From Ligilactobacillus apodemi DSM 16634 = JCM 16172 (lineage in GTDB: Bacteria; Bacillota; Bacilli; Lactobacillales; Lactobacillaceae), in contig NZ_AZFT01000002.1 of the NCBI RefSeq assembly GCF_001434405.1, positions 1 through 64,000 of the forward strand: DNA of 64,000 nucleotides, in the 5' to 3' direction. The notes below the pieces were generated by a model that was given only the letters and a program-made list of their open reading frames with translations, ran no database searches and was not told the DNA's origin. Positions 44,103 through 53,476 of this stretch are shown in pieces; position 1 is the first letter of the stretch, and the number at the start of each line of letters is the position of its first letter. The translations under genes were made by a program, and so were the position numbers.

Positions 44103-45388
44103 TTTTCTTCCTCCAAGACTTTATAAGCAGCTAGGAGTTGCATTTCTGCTAAGTTGTTGATCTTTTCAGTGATCTCGTTTAACTGCGCCTCGCTCATCGC
44201 ATGCGTCACGATCGAGATCCGCGCATCACCATTAGCGGCACCAGTTTGTTTGATCACCTTAAAGCTGGCATTGGCTTGCGTCATGATCTCGGTCAACTTC
44301 AACATTTGCCCTGCTTTATCAGGTGTTAATAATGACAAGTAGTATGGATAAACGATATCGTTTGCCTTAGCAAATTCGATTTTTTGACTATAGTCGTTGA
44401 AGCGGCTACCCGTTGTTTGTAAAACGATATCCTTAGTAACGGCGATAATATCGCTCAATACGCTATTAGCTGTCGGCAATTCACCGGCACCTGGGCCATA
44501 AAACATCGTCTCACCGACTGCTTTTCCAGTCACTAAGACAGCATTATTTTCATTTTGAATCGCAGCTAAGGGGCGGGAATTGTTGACTAAAACTGGACCG
44601 ACTGAGACCGCTAATTTACCGTTGATCAGCTTAGCGATCCCTAAAAGTTTCAGTGTATAGCCCAATTGAGCTGCTTCTTTGATATCTTCTAACTGGATCC
44701 CATCGATCCCTGCCAATTTAACTTCATCCAGCGTAATATCTTTTCCAAAAGCAAATTGAGTTAAAATGATCATCTTGTAAGCTGCATCTTTTCCAGTAAC
44801 ATCATTGGTCGGATCAGCTTCCGCAAATCCTTTTTCTTGCGCTAATTTTAGCGCCGCTGCGTAAGATAAACCATTTTGGGTCATCTGCGTCAAAATAAAG
44901 TTGGTCGTTCCATTGACGATCCCTAAAACAGATTCAACTTGATCGGCCGCAAATGAGTTCACGATCGTCCGTAAGATTGGGATTCCCCCAGCCACACTGG
45001 CTTCATAAAATAAGTCACACTTATTTTCTTTGGCTAACTCAGACAATTCAGGACCATGTAAGGCGATCAGATCCTTATTAGCTGTCACAACATGTTTTTT
45101 TGCCTGTAACAAGCGTTTGATGTATTCTCTTGCCGTGTCAACTGTCCCCATCACTTCAACGACGATTTCAATTTCATCATCGTTTAGTAACTTCGTAAAA
45201 TCATTCGTCAATTCGATCCCCGTAAGGTCAACATTACGGTGTGCGTTTACATTTCGAACTACTGCAGTTTTGACTTTTAATTCACAGCCAGTGATATTGG
45301 TGATCTTATGGGCGTTATCTTGTAAAAGTTTCACCACACCACTACCAACTGTCCCCAAACCTAAAATTCCAATCTTGATCGCTTTCAT
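44099..45388 (-). CDS. hom: Homoserine dehydrogenase
   Basis: NAD(P)H reduction of aspartate semialdehyde to homoserine. 429 residues from ATG behind AAAGGGGA (MKAIKIGILGLGTVGSG, Rossmann loop); the open extension upstream is not used. Catalytic KDLIALHGPEL and VVTANKDL motifs are present, with VGPVLV and a C-terminal ACT domain (about 350-429, SLLTPDKAGQMLKL) that allows threonine feedback. It precedes thrB and diverges from thrC. Confidence 0.95.
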   Translation of the reverse strand: MKAIKIGILGLGTVGSGVVKLLQDNAHKITNITGCELKVKTAVVRNVNAHRNVDLTGIELTNDFTKLLNDDEIEIVVEVMGTVDTAREYIKRLLQAKKHVVTANKDLIALHGPELSELAKENKCDLFYEASVAGGIPILRTIVNSFAADQVESVLGIVNGTTNFILTQMTQNGLSYAAALKLAQEKGFAEADPTNDVTGKDAAYKMIILTQFAFGKDITLDEVKLAGIDGIQLEDIKEAAQLGYTLKLLGIAKLINGKLAVSVGPVLVNNSRPLAAIQNENNAVLVTGKAVGETMFYGPGAGELPTANSVLSDIIAVTKDIVLQTTGSRFNDYSQKIEFAKANDIVYPYYLSLLTPDKAGQMLKLTEIMTQANASFKVIKQTGAANGDARISIVTHAMSEAQLNEITEKINNLAEMQLLAAYKVLEEEK

Positions 45389-45502
45389 GGACCGATCCCC
45401 TTTCGTTTCCAAAAACTATGTATCTTTCTTCTAATATTAACATATTCAAATTTTACCCAAAAGTAATTAACAACTTATTTTAATTTAACTAATTTATTTT
45501 AC

Positions 45503-45531
45503 TTGTTATTTTAATCTCTCTTTGGTAGTAT
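45503..45531 (+). promoter_or_regulatory. Promoter of thrC-aspartokinase
   Basis: TTGTTA (45503-45508), 17-bp spacer, TAGTAT (45526-45531), 34 bp before thrC. No T-box or leader peptide is seen in the short hom-thrC gap, so control may be by a repressor. Confidence 0.65.
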
Positions 45532-45564
45532 GAACTCAAAATTTATGCGAGGAGAACACTTATT

Positions 45565-47058
45565 ATGGATATTTTATACCGCAGCACCCGCGATCAAGCC
45601 CAACAGACCATGACCGCCTCACAAGCCGTCTTACAAGGTCTTAGTCCTGATGGAGGGTTATTTGTGCCCACTCAGTTACCTGAACTTAATTTAGAACTAT
45701 CTGAGCTATTGCATTTATCTTATCCTAAATTGGCTTACAAAATTTTGCAACCGTTTTTTAATGACTACACCAAAGAAGAATTAGAAGCTTGCCTTGCTAA
45801 AGCTTACGGTAAAAATTTCACGACCCCAGAGATCACTCCCGTTGAGTTCAAGAGGGACTTAGCTTATTTAGAACTCTTCCACGGCCCAACGATCGCCTTT
45901 AAAGACCTTGCCTTACAATTATTGCCACACTTACTCCAAACGGCAGCCGCTAAGAATCAAACTGCACTCCAAACGATGATCTTAACAGCGACTTCTGGTG
46001 ACACGGGTAAAGCTGCGATGGAAGGTTTTGCTGATGTCAAAGATACACAAATCATCGTCTTTTACCCTAAAGATGGAGTCAGCGAGATCCAAGAACGCCA
46101 AATGCGCACGCAAAAAGGTAAGAACACTCACGTAGTCGGCATTACTGGCAATTTTGATGATGCACAAACTAAGGTCAAAGAGATTTTTGATGATCAAGCA
46201 TTCGCACAAGAGATCCGCCAAGAAAACTACCAACTTTCTTCGGCAAACTCGATCAACATTGGGCGCCTTTTCCCCCAAGTGGTCTATTATTTTTATGCTT
46301 ACGGTCAATTGCTCAAAGCTAAACAAATAAAAGTTGGTGACAAGGTCAACTTCAGTGTGCCAACAGGTAATTTCGGCGATATTTTAGCCGGTTGGTATGC
46401 TAAAAAATTAGGACTTCCGATCAACAAGTTACTTTGTGCCTCTAATGAAAATAACGTCTTGACCGAGTTTTTCCGCACCGGTACTTATGATCGCAATCGT
46501 GACTTTTATGTAACGACTTCACCTTCAATGGATATCTTAGTTTCCAGTAACTTAGAACGCCTCTTATTTTACACTTTAGGTGAAGATTCCAAGGCAACTG
46601 CCAAATTAATGGAACAACTCAAGACCACGGGAAAATACCAACTTTCACCGGCATTGATGGAACAGCTGGCGCAAACATTTTACGCTGATTTTGCCACCCA
46701 AGAACAAACAGCAACTGAGATCGCACAGCTCTTTGATGACGCAAAATACCCACTTGATCCGCATACTGCAGTCGGTTCTTTTGTTGCCCACAAATACCAA
46801 GCAGAAACTAACGATCAAACACCGATGGTCGTTGTTTCCACTGCTAGTCCATACAAATTCCCCGAAGCAGTCTTACACGCTTTAGGTGAAAAAAACGTTG
46901 CTCCTGGATTAGCTGCGGTCACGCAATTACATGAGCTCATCAAACAGCCCTATCCACCAACGATCAGCGCGCTCTTTGATGCACCACTCTTACACGATCA
47001 AACGTGTGCTCCAGCCGACATGAAAGCCTTAGTCGCACAAATCATTCGTGAAAATTAA
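45565..47058 (+). CDS. thrC: Threonine synthase
   Basis: PLP enzyme converting O-phosphohomoserine to threonine. 497 residues, the longer type-II threonine synthase. The N-terminal YRSTRDQAQQTMTASQAVLQ is typical, PLP Lys in GPTIAFKDLALQL (about 115), TATSGDTGKAAMEG and the phosphate loop PTGNFGDILAG. ATG follows GAGGAGAA. It is followed 28 bp later by the aspartokinase start. Confidence 0.95.
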   Translation: MDILYRSTRDQAQQTMTASQAVLQGLSPDGGLFVPTQLPELNLELSELLHLSYPKLAYKILQPFFNDYTKEELEACLAKAYGKNFTTPEITPVEFKRDLAYLELFHGPTIAFKDLALQLLPHLLQTAAAKNQTALQTMILTATSGDTGKAAMEGFADVKDTQIIVFYPKDGVSEIQERQMRTQKGKNTHVVGITGNFDDAQTKVKEIFDDQAFAQEIRQENYQLSSANSINIGRLFPQVVYYFYAYGQLLKAKQIKVGDKVNFSVPTGNFGDILAGWYAKKLGLPINKLLCASNENNVLTEFFRTGTYDRNRDFYVTTSPSMDILVSSNLERLLFYTLGEDSKATAKLMEQLKTTGKYQLSPALMEQLAQTFYADFATQEQTATEIAQLFDDAKYPLDPHTAVGSFVAHKYQAETNDQTPMVVVSTASPYKFPEAVLHALGEKNVAPGLAAVTQLHELIKQPYPPTISALFDAPLLHDQTCAPADMKALVAQIIREN

Positions 47059-47086
47059 AAATTTATCTTACAAGGGGAAAATACTT

Positions 47087-48436
47087 ATGAAAGTTGTTAA
47101 ATTTGGGGGAAGTTCACTCGCTAATGGTGAACAATTTAAAAAAGTTATTCAGATCGTAACTAGTGATCCTAGCCGTCAAGTCATCATCACTTCAGCTCCT
47201 GGCAAACGCTTTGCCGAAGACACTAAGGTCACTGATTTATTGATCGCTTATGCGGAACACTTTTTAGACTATGAAGATACTAGTGCCATCCAAGCAGTGA
47301 TCTTTTCGCGTTACCAAGAAATCGCGCAAACCTTTGAGCTTCCAGCAGATCAGCTCGTTTGGTTAAAAAAAGAGTTGCGTAAATTACAAGAAAAGACTTA
47401 TCCGAATGCCGCTTATTTATTAGCTGCTTTCAAAGCTCACGGGGAATATTTCAATGCTCGCTTATTAACGCTGATCTTAAATCATCTCGGTGTGCCAGCG
47501 CGCTTTGTCGATCCACGTGAAATTGGTCTTTTAGTCACCTCCGATCCAAATAACGCTAGCGTTTTGCCAGATACCTATGAAAATTTTGAAAAATTTAAAT
47601 ACGGCTCAGAGAAATTAATACTTCCCGGGTTTTTTGGGGTAACAGCTGAAGGTGAGATCGCAACCTTTTCGCGCGGTGGCTCAGATATCACGGGGGCAAT
47701 CGTTGCGCGGGGCTTACACGCTGAATTATATGAAAATTTCACCGACGTTGATGCGATCTATGCTGCCAACCCTAGACTCGTCAAAAATCCTTATGCGATC
47801 ACCAAAATGACCTATCGCGAAATGCGAGAATTATCCTACGCTGGGTTTTCAGTCTTCCACGATGAAGCGATCGTCCCTGCGATCGAAGGCCGGGTTAAGA
47901 TCAATGTGAAAAATACCAATCATCCCGACCGTCCTGGGACAATGATCATTCCGTACCAAGAATTCACCCCGTTGACACGCGTTACTGGTATCACTAGTTC
48001 CAAACATTTTGCCGCCCTTTACTTGCATAAATTCTTGTTAAATAAAGGCGCGGGGTTGACCTTAAAGATCCTAAATATCTTATATAAACACGGCATCTCT
48101 TACGAACACATGCCTTCCGGGATCGATGATTTGACGATCATCTTTGATAAAAGTCAGCTCACCGCCGAAAAGAAACAAGCGGTCTCGCGCGACATTCGCG
48201 CTGCTTTACGCCCCGATGAACTAAGCTGGATCGATGATTATGCCTTGATCATGATCGTTGGTGAAGGAATGCATAATCGCATCGGGATCATGAAAGACAT
48301 TATTTTAGCGATTTCTGATCATAACATCAATATTCACATGATCAACCAAGGTGCTTCTGAAATTTCGATCATGCTGGGAACTAAGAGTGCCGATGCTGAT
48401 CGGGCTGTCAAGTACATTTATGAAGCATTCTTTTAA
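47087..48436 (+). CDS. Aspartokinase (single-domain AK with C-terminal ACT repeats)
   Basis: First step of the aspartate family. 449 residues from ATG behind AAGGGGAA (MKVVKFGGSSLANGEQ, Lys of the kinase fold); the open extension over the thrC end is not used. FSRGGSDITGAIVA, YENFTDVDAIYAANPRLV and MRELSYAGFSVFHDEAI follow. Two ACT domains end the protein (about 310-449, GMHNRIGIMKDIILAI and NINIHMINQGASEISI). It is co-transcribed with thrC, so threonine-pathway control is likely. A lysC or thrA name cannot be fixed without the isozymes. Confidence 0.92.
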   Translation: MKVVKFGGSSLANGEQFKKVIQIVTSDPSRQVIITSAPGKRFAEDTKVTDLLIAYAEHFLDYEDTSAIQAVIFSRYQEIAQTFELPADQLVWLKKELRKLQEKTYPNAAYLLAAFKAHGEYFNARLLTLILNHLGVPARFVDPREIGLLVTSDPNNASVLPDTYENFEKFKYGSEKLILPGFFGVTAEGEIATFSRGGSDITGAIVARGLHAELYENFTDVDAIYAANPRLVKNPYAITKMTYREMRELSYAGFSVFHDEAIVPAIEGRVKINVKNTNHPDRPGTMIIPYQEFTPLTRVTGITSSKHFAALYLHKFLLNKGAGLTLKILNILYKHGISYEHMPSGIDDLTIIFDKSQLTAEKKQAVSRDIRAALRPDELSWIDDYALIMIVGEGMHNRIGIMKDIILAISDHNINIHMINQGASEISIMLGTKSADADRAVKYIYEAFF

Positions 48437-48450
48437 AAATGATCCACCCT

Positions 48451-48487
48451 GTAGCTGTGCATTTCACTATGCACAGCTACTTTTTTA
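48451..48487 (+). terminator. Terminator of thrC-aspartokinase
   Basis: GTAGCTGTGCAT / ATGCACAGCTAC around TTCACT, then T6. Confidence 0.88.
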
Positions 48488-48645
48488 GCTTAAAATGTCT
48501 ATAAATATTTATGGAAGCGCTAACCAAAAGAGCCAAATGACGTTTTTTCGCTAAAAAATCATTCTAGCTTTTTTGCAATTATTCGACTTGACCAACCTTA
48601 GATGTAGCAACAGCTTCTATGGTTAACCAAATTTACCACAGCGAA

Positions 48646-48687
48646 CTAAAAATGAGACAAAAATCAAACAATGATCTTTGTCTCATT
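48646..48687 (-). terminator. Likely terminator of the 38-codon gene
   Basis: AATGAGACAAA / TTTGTCTCATT around a 15-nt loop with T5 on the minus strand, about 75 bp past the small stop codon. Just next to it (about 48691-48735) a 10-bp direct repeat CTATTCTTAC occurs more than twice. Confidence 0.55.
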
Positions 48688-48763
48688 ACATACCTACCTA
48701 TTCTTACCTATTCTTACCTATTATCCCCTATTTTACCCCGGTAAGCTTACAAGAATCGGCTAG

Positions 48764-48880
48764 CTAATGGTCCCCTCCGCTGTTGGTACTAAGCTTTTTT
48801 TTAGTGCCAAAAACCACTGGCAGTCCTTCTTTTGTAAGCTTTTCAAAATAAATCCTCATAATTTGATCTTTATTTTTCAT
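48764..48880 (-). CDS. 38-residue peptide divergent from the Rgg-like regulator
   Basis: MKNKDQIMRIYFEKLTKEG, then LPVVFGTKKKLSTNS and GGDH at the end. The ATG has AAAGGGGG eight bases upstream, and TATAAT is present about 60 bp upstream (48938-48943) with an inverted TTAACAA/TTGTTAA (48911-48929) at the start of transcription. The peptide is charged and lacks a membrane helix, so it does not look like a typical SHP. A processed signal or a small regulator is possible. Its position beside an Rgg-like gene is the main reason to suspect signalling. Confidence 0.55.
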   Translation of the reverse strand: MKNKDQIMRIYFEKLTKEGLPVVFGTKKKLSTNSGGDH

Positions 48881-48910
48881 AAATAACCCCCTTTTTTTAA
48901 TATAAAATTA

Positions 48911-48943
48911 TTAACAATTAATTTGTTAACAACTAGAATTATA
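48911..48943 (-). promoter_or_regulatory. Promoter -10 and dyad of the 38-codon gene
   Basis: TATAAT (48938-48943, minus strand) with a weak -35 region, followed by TTAACAA-5 bp-TTGTTAA just downstream of the likely start of transcription. Confidence 0.5.
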
Positions 48944-48975
48944 CCCTTTAATTTCTATTTGCCTTTTTTTTATGC

Positions 48976-49077
48976 GAAAAAGGAACTTTTGTGTCAGACA
49001 TGACGTAATATAAAAAAATTTGTATTTAAGGTGTATATCGGAAAAGAGACGTTTGTGCCACAAAAGGGACATTTCTT
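48976..49077 (+). repeat. Three direct repeats upstream of the Rgg-like gene
   Basis: GAAAAAGGAACTTTTGTG (48976-48993), GAAAAGAGACGTTTGTG (49041-49057) and CAAAAGGGACATTTCTTG (49061-49078). The last two are 20 bp apart, two DNA turns, right before the -35 box TTGTAA (49075-49080) of the regulator, whose -10 region TACTATATAGTA is a perfect palindrome. They may be activator or autoregulatory sites. Confidence 0.5.
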
Positions 49078-49129
49078 GTAAACGCCTTACTTAATAAGTA
49101 CTATATAGTATAAGGAAGGAGAAGCATCA

Positions 49130-49990
49130 ATGCAGTATCACAAAGTCGTTTCTGAGCTTCGAACTAACAAAAACATTAGAGTTTCTGACTTACTTTGTGA
49201 CAATATGTCACGCTCAAGTTATAATCGTTATATTTCGGGGAAAACAGACATCTATAGTCAACATTTTTTAGGACTACTCGAGCAGCTCCATATTTCTTTT
49301 TCCGAGTTAGATTTTATTGCACATGGGTACAGCAATTCAAAAAAAGACGCCTTCTTCTTAAATGTGACTTTAGCTGCCGATGCTAGGGACAAAGAAGCTT
49401 TAGTACTCTTATATCACCAAGCTTCTTCACTAACTAAGCATACCCGAAATGACTTTTACACTCATATGATCGATGCCTTAGAAATTATCATTAGTTATCT
49501 TGAGGCTAAGCCATATAGTGTGAATAAAACTAGTTTATATTGTTATTTACTACAGGCTTTTACGTGGACAGATTACGAATTCAAATTTTTCCAATTTATC
49601 CTACCATTTCTTTCACCCACAGAGGTGGAACCTTTTTTAAATAAAGTTGAACGTAATTTTGCTAAAATCAATAATTCGAATTTATACGTCGCTGAACAAT
49701 TTCGCTTACTTTGCGATATCGTTTTTTATTTTTTTCAACACAAGAACTATATTAACGCTTTGCATTATATCAATTTACTAGAAAATTTTGAGCTAGCTGA
49801 AAATCTAGTATACGAAAAATTGCTTTTTATATTCTTCACTAATATAAAAAAATTGCTATTAAATCAACCATCAAGTGTCTGGAAAAAGCCGATCGATGAT
49901 TGTATCGCGACTGCCCAATTTTTAGAAATGTCCAATTTATCTCAAAAATTTGAAAAGACTTTAACTGAACTTAAAAACAGTAGAAAATAA
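49130..49990 (+). CDS. Rgg/RRNPP-like transcriptional regulator
   Basis: 286 residues. The N-terminal VVSELRTNKNIRVSDLLCD, with NMSRSSYNRYISGKTDIY, is the XRE/Rgg helix-turn-helix (about 1-62), and the rest is an all-helical, TPR-like repeat domain (about 70-286) such as those that bind short peptides in Rgg/PlcR-type regulators. No other domain is present. ATG follows AAGGAGAAG. The divergent 38-codon ORF and direct repeats lie upstream. The convergent asnB is separated by a two-way terminator. Confidence 0.82.
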   Translation: MQYHKVVSELRTNKNIRVSDLLCDNMSRSSYNRYISGKTDIYSQHFLGLLEQLHISFSELDFIAHGYSNSKKDAFFLNVTLAADARDKEALVLLYHQASSLTKHTRNDFYTHMIDALEIIISYLEAKPYSVNKTSLYCYLLQAFTWTDYEFKFFQFILPFLSPTEVEPFLNKVERNFAKINNSNLYVAEQFRLLCDIVFYFFQHKNYINALHYINLLENFELAENLVYEKLLFIFFTNIKKLLLNQPSSVWKKPIDDCIATAQFLEMSNLSQKFEKTLTELKNSRK

Positions 49991-49997
49991 CACCAAT

Positions 49998-50034
49998 AAA
50001 AAATGCGTCCGAGCTAGACTCAGACGCATTTTTC
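49998..50034. terminator. Bidirectional terminator
   Basis: AAAAATGCGTC / GACGCATTTTT around a 13-nt loop, between the Rgg-like gene and asnB. Confidence 0.88.
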
Positions 50035-51912
50035 TTATTTAGTGATCTTTACTTTGCTTAAAGTATCTGCTGTTGTATCTTCTGGGAAGTAAACTTGATA
50101 CCACAAAATAAAGGTATAAATCGTAAAGATTTTTTGCATGGAAGACTTACCGTTGATGTGTTCTTGTAAGATTTCCAATAAAGCATCGGTATCAAAGAAT
50201 TTCTTAGCTACATCAGAGGTGAAAGCTTCTTCGATCCGTTTTCTAAACTTGTCTTCTTTGATCCAACTTGCGATTGGTGATGGGAAGCCAAGTTTTTCTT
50301 TTTTAGCCACATCTTGTGGTAATTCAGCTGCCGCTGCCGCCCGTAAGGAGACTTTGGTTTCATCTCCCTTGATACGAGTGTTGATCGGCATTGTTGCCGC
50401 AAATTCAGCTACTTTTTTATCAACTAATGGTGTCCGCACTTCAAGTGAGTTACACATACTCATACGATCAGCCTTGTGTAAAATATCAAATGGCAACCAA
50501 GTATTGATATCAAAGTATTGCATTTGTGTCATTTCATCTTTGCCTTTTACATCATCAAAGATATGTTGGGTATAAGCACCTGAATCAACATTTAAATCTT
50601 TATTTTTCAAAATCTTATCCCGATCATGGTAGTTGAAGACATAGTTTACTCGGTAGTAGCGTTCACTTAACGGTTGAGACCCACGTACCAAGAAACGTTG
50701 ACCGTGGAAACGTGGTAAATCGATCACCATCTTGGAGAAGGCCTTACGTAACCCAGCCGGAACATATTTTTGATATGTTTCAAATGGACGAGCTTCAAGA
50801 TAAGTGTTGTATCCACCAAAGAACTCATCAGCACCTTCACCAGAAAGCGCAACTTTAACTTGTTTTCTAGTTCCTTTTGAGAGATAGTAAAGCTGCATTG
50901 CAGAAGGGTTAGAGAGCGGTTCATCCATGTAATACATGATCGTTGGCAAGATATCAAAGTAATCATTGCCATCCATCGTGATCCGCGTGTTTTCTTGGCC
51001 GATCTTCTTAGCAAAGCGTGATGACCAGTCTAATTCACTATATTTTGAGTGTTCAAACCCTAATGAAAATGACTTGATCGGTTTTAATTTTGCAGCTTCG
51101 TTCAAGACATAACTTGAGTCGACCCCACTGGAAAGAAAGCTACCGACTTCAACGTCAGCGACCATGTGGGCTTCAACTGATTCATCGACGATACCACGGA
51201 TCTTTTTAGCATCTTCTTCGATCGTTTGGTTCTTGTCGATGTGATCATAGTTAAATTTGTAATATTGATGAATTTCTGTTTCACCATCTTTGTGGATGAA
51301 ATAATGTCCTGGTAAAAGCTTGTAGACATTTTTGAACATCGTTTCTTTAGATGGGATAAATTCAAAACTCAAGTGGATCGGTAAGAGTTTTTCATTAAAT
51401 TCCTTTACAAATTTTGGATGATCTAAAAATGCTTTGATCTCAGATGCCCACAAGAAGCTTTGACCGTCATCGTAGTAATACATTGGCTTGATACCAAAAT
51501 GATCACGTGCCCCAAAGACTTCTTTTGTCTTGCGGTCATAAATCACAAAAGCATACATCCCACGTAGTTTATCCAATAATTTTGGTCCCCAAGCATCGTA
51601 GCCGTGAATCAAAACTTCAGAGTCAACGTCGGTTCTAAATTCATAGCCTAATTTTTTTAATTCTTCACGAATTTCACGATAATTGTAAATTTCACCATTA
51701 AATGTCAAGACCTTTGTCTCATTACTGTTGTACATTGGTTGTTTACCATGTTCTAAGTCAATGATCGAAAGGCGTCTAAATCCCATTGCAGTTCCTTCAT
51801 CAGCGAAGTAAGCTTCGTCATCAGGTCCCCGGTGACGGATACGATCAGCCATTTTTTCGATCGTATCTTCAGGAATATCAGTTTGATTAACATAACCAAC
51901 AAAACCACACAT
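50035..51912 (-). CDS. asnB: Asparagine synthetase (glutamine-hydrolysing)
   Basis: Makes asparagine, ATP and glutamine dependent. 625 residues from ATG behind AAAGGAGAAAC (MCGFVGYV, with the N-terminal nucleophile Cys); the open extension upstream is not used. Glutaminase domain RHRGPDDEAYF and NGEIYNYREIR, then the synthetase SSGVDSSYVL (PP-loop) and ALSGEGADEFFGGY. It could also supply the amidation of the D-Asp cross-bridge (as AsnH does in lactococci), a possible link to racD/aslA in this window. Single gene. Confidence 0.93.
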   Translation of the reverse strand: MCGFVGYVNQTDIPEDTIEKMADRIRHRGPDDEAYFADEGTAMGFRRLSIIDLEHGKQPMYNSNETKVLTFNGEIYNYREIREELKKLGYEFRTDVDSEVLIHGYDAWGPKLLDKLRGMYAFVIYDRKTKEVFGARDHFGIKPMYYYDDGQSFLWASEIKAFLDHPKFVKEFNEKLLPIHLSFEFIPSKETMFKNVYKLLPGHYFIHKDGETEIHQYYKFNYDHIDKNQTIEEDAKKIRGIVDESVEAHMVADVEVGSFLSSGVDSSYVLNEAAKLKPIKSFSLGFEHSKYSELDWSSRFAKKIGQENTRITMDGNDYFDILPTIMYYMDEPLSNPSAMQLYYLSKGTRKQVKVALSGEGADEFFGGYNTYLEARPFETYQKYVPAGLRKAFSKMVIDLPRFHGQRFLVRGSQPLSERYYRVNYVFNYHDRDKILKNKDLNVDSGAYTQHIFDDVKGKDEMTQMQYFDINTWLPFDILHKADRMSMCNSLEVRTPLVDKKVAEFAATMPINTRIKGDETKVSLRAAAAAELPQDVAKKEKLGFPSPIASWIKEDKFRKRIEEAFTSDVAKKFFDTDALLEILQEHINGKSSMQKIFTIYTFILWYQVYFPEDTTADTLSKVKITK

Positions 51913-52003
51913 AAATGTTTCTCCTTTAAACTTATAGGTTTTTTTCATTTGCCAGTCTACTGCCTAAGATTAATCCTTATTACCTTAATTGTCAAAAACT
52001 ATT

Positions 52004-53392
52004 TTAGGATGGCTCAGGTATATATGAGATATTAGCAAACTTATTATACGATTTAATAAATAAGAGTTTAACAGTTCCCCGCGCCCCCGCACGGTTCTTT
52101 TCGATGATAAGTTCCACTTCCCCAACGTCTTGATTTTGGATCTCATCTTCATTATCATCGTCTTTTTCTTCACCATCAGCTCGTTCATAGTAGTCATCCC
52201 GGTAAAGAAAGGCTACGATATCAGCATCTTGTTCGATCGAACCAGATTCCCTAATATCTGAAAGGACTGGGCGTTTATCTTGGCGCTGTTCAACGCCACG
52301 AGAAAGCTGAGATAATGCAATGATCGGAACTGAGAGCTCTTTTGATAATTTCTTTAATTGCCGTGAGATCTCGGAAACTTCTTGTTGGCGACTTTCTTTG
52401 TTTGAGCCTTCGATCAATTGTAAATAATCGATCACGATCAAACCCAGATTGCCTTTTTCTTTAGCTAGGCGCCGACTTTTGGCTCGGATCTCTGACATTT
52501 TGATCCCAGGGGTATCATCAATATAGATATTTGTTTTTGATAAAGCCCCCACTGCGACGATCAAATTAGCCCATTCTTGGTTATCCAATTGCCCCGTACG
52601 CAAATGATTAGCGCTGATCGACCCTTCCGCACAGATCATCCGATTAACGAGTGATTCTGCACTCATTTCTAGGGAAAATAAGGCAATCGTCTTGTCCGTT
52701 GAGGTACCGATATTTTGGGCAATATTTAACGCAAAAGCCGTTTTTCCGACAGCGGGACGGGCCGCTAAGATGATCAAGTTATCTGGTTGCAAGCCCGCCG
52801 TCATGTGATCAAAGTCTCGGTAGCCCGTCGCAAGCCCGGTGATATCTTCTTCTTGTTTTGAAAGTTTATCGATCTCATCTAACGAATCGGTCAAAACTTT
52901 TCCGATCTCTTTAAAACCACTTTGCGTCCGATTTTCAGCAACTTCCATGATCTGACGCTCGGCTGATTCTAACAGTTGTGAGACGGGCTCATCTTGTTCT
53001 TTAGCCTGCGTAATGATATTTGTCGCCGCCGAGATCATCCGACGTAAAACGGCCTTTTCTGCCACTAATTTAGCATAGTATCCGATATTAGCTGCCGTCG
53101 GTACGGATGAAGCCAGCTCAGCGATGTAGGCCACACCACCAACATCATCTAGTTGATTGTTCATCTCAAGCCGACTATTGACAGTCAAAACATCAATTGC
53201 TTCACCATCGTCGTTTAAGTCGATCATTGTTTGGAAAAGTATTTGGTGCGCGCGCCGATAGAAGTCATCTGCCTCTACAAACTCCATTGCATCAGCCAAA
53301 GCATCGGGGCTTAAGAAAACCGCACCTAAGACAGCTTGCTCGGCTTCGATATTTTGCGGTGGCAAGCTGTCATTTAAAAGTTCATTATCCAA
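52004..53392 (-). CDS. dnaB: Replicative DNA helicase
   Basis: Hexameric helicase (called DnaC in Bacillus) at the replication fork. 462 residues. N-terminal LPPQNIEAEQAVLGAVFLSPDALAD, Walker A ILAARPAVGKTAFALNIA (about 217), Walker B LIVIDYLQLIEG and SRQLKKLSKELSVPIIALSQLSRGVEQR, the family signature. The start is TTG (MDNELLNDS) nine bases behind AAAGGA. In relatives it follows rplI directly; here a 9-kb block separates them. Confidence 0.96.
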   Translation of the reverse strand: MDNELLNDSLPPQNIEAEQAVLGAVFLSPDALADAMEFVEADDFYRRAHQILFQTMIDLNDDGEAIDVLTVNSRLEMNNQLDDVGGVAYIAELASSVPTAANIGYYAKLVAEKAVLRRMISAATNIITQAKEQDEPVSQLLESAERQIMEVAENRTQSGFKEIGKVLTDSLDEIDKLSKQEEDITGLATGYRDFDHMTAGLQPDNLIILAARPAVGKTAFALNIAQNIGTSTDKTIALFSLEMSAESLVNRMICAEGSISANHLRTGQLDNQEWANLIVAVGALSKTNIYIDDTPGIKMSEIRAKSRRLAKEKGNLGLIVIDYLQLIEGSNKESRQQEVSEISRQLKKLSKELSVPIIALSQLSRGVEQRQDKRPVLSDIRESGSIEQDADIVAFLYRDDYYERADGEEKDDDNEDEIQNQDVGEVELIIEKNRAGARGTVKLLFIKSYNKFANISYIPEPS

Positions 53393-53476
53393 CCAGCTTC
53401 ATCCTTTCTGCAAATTAAGTGTACAACTTGCAATTATAACACAAAACCTAGGTTAAGATAGCTAGTATGAGTTAGC

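Noticed and set aside
48691-48735. CRISPR-like short repeats (CTATTCTTAC units)
   Set aside because: The units are 10 bp in direct tandem with no spacers, so this is a simple repeat.
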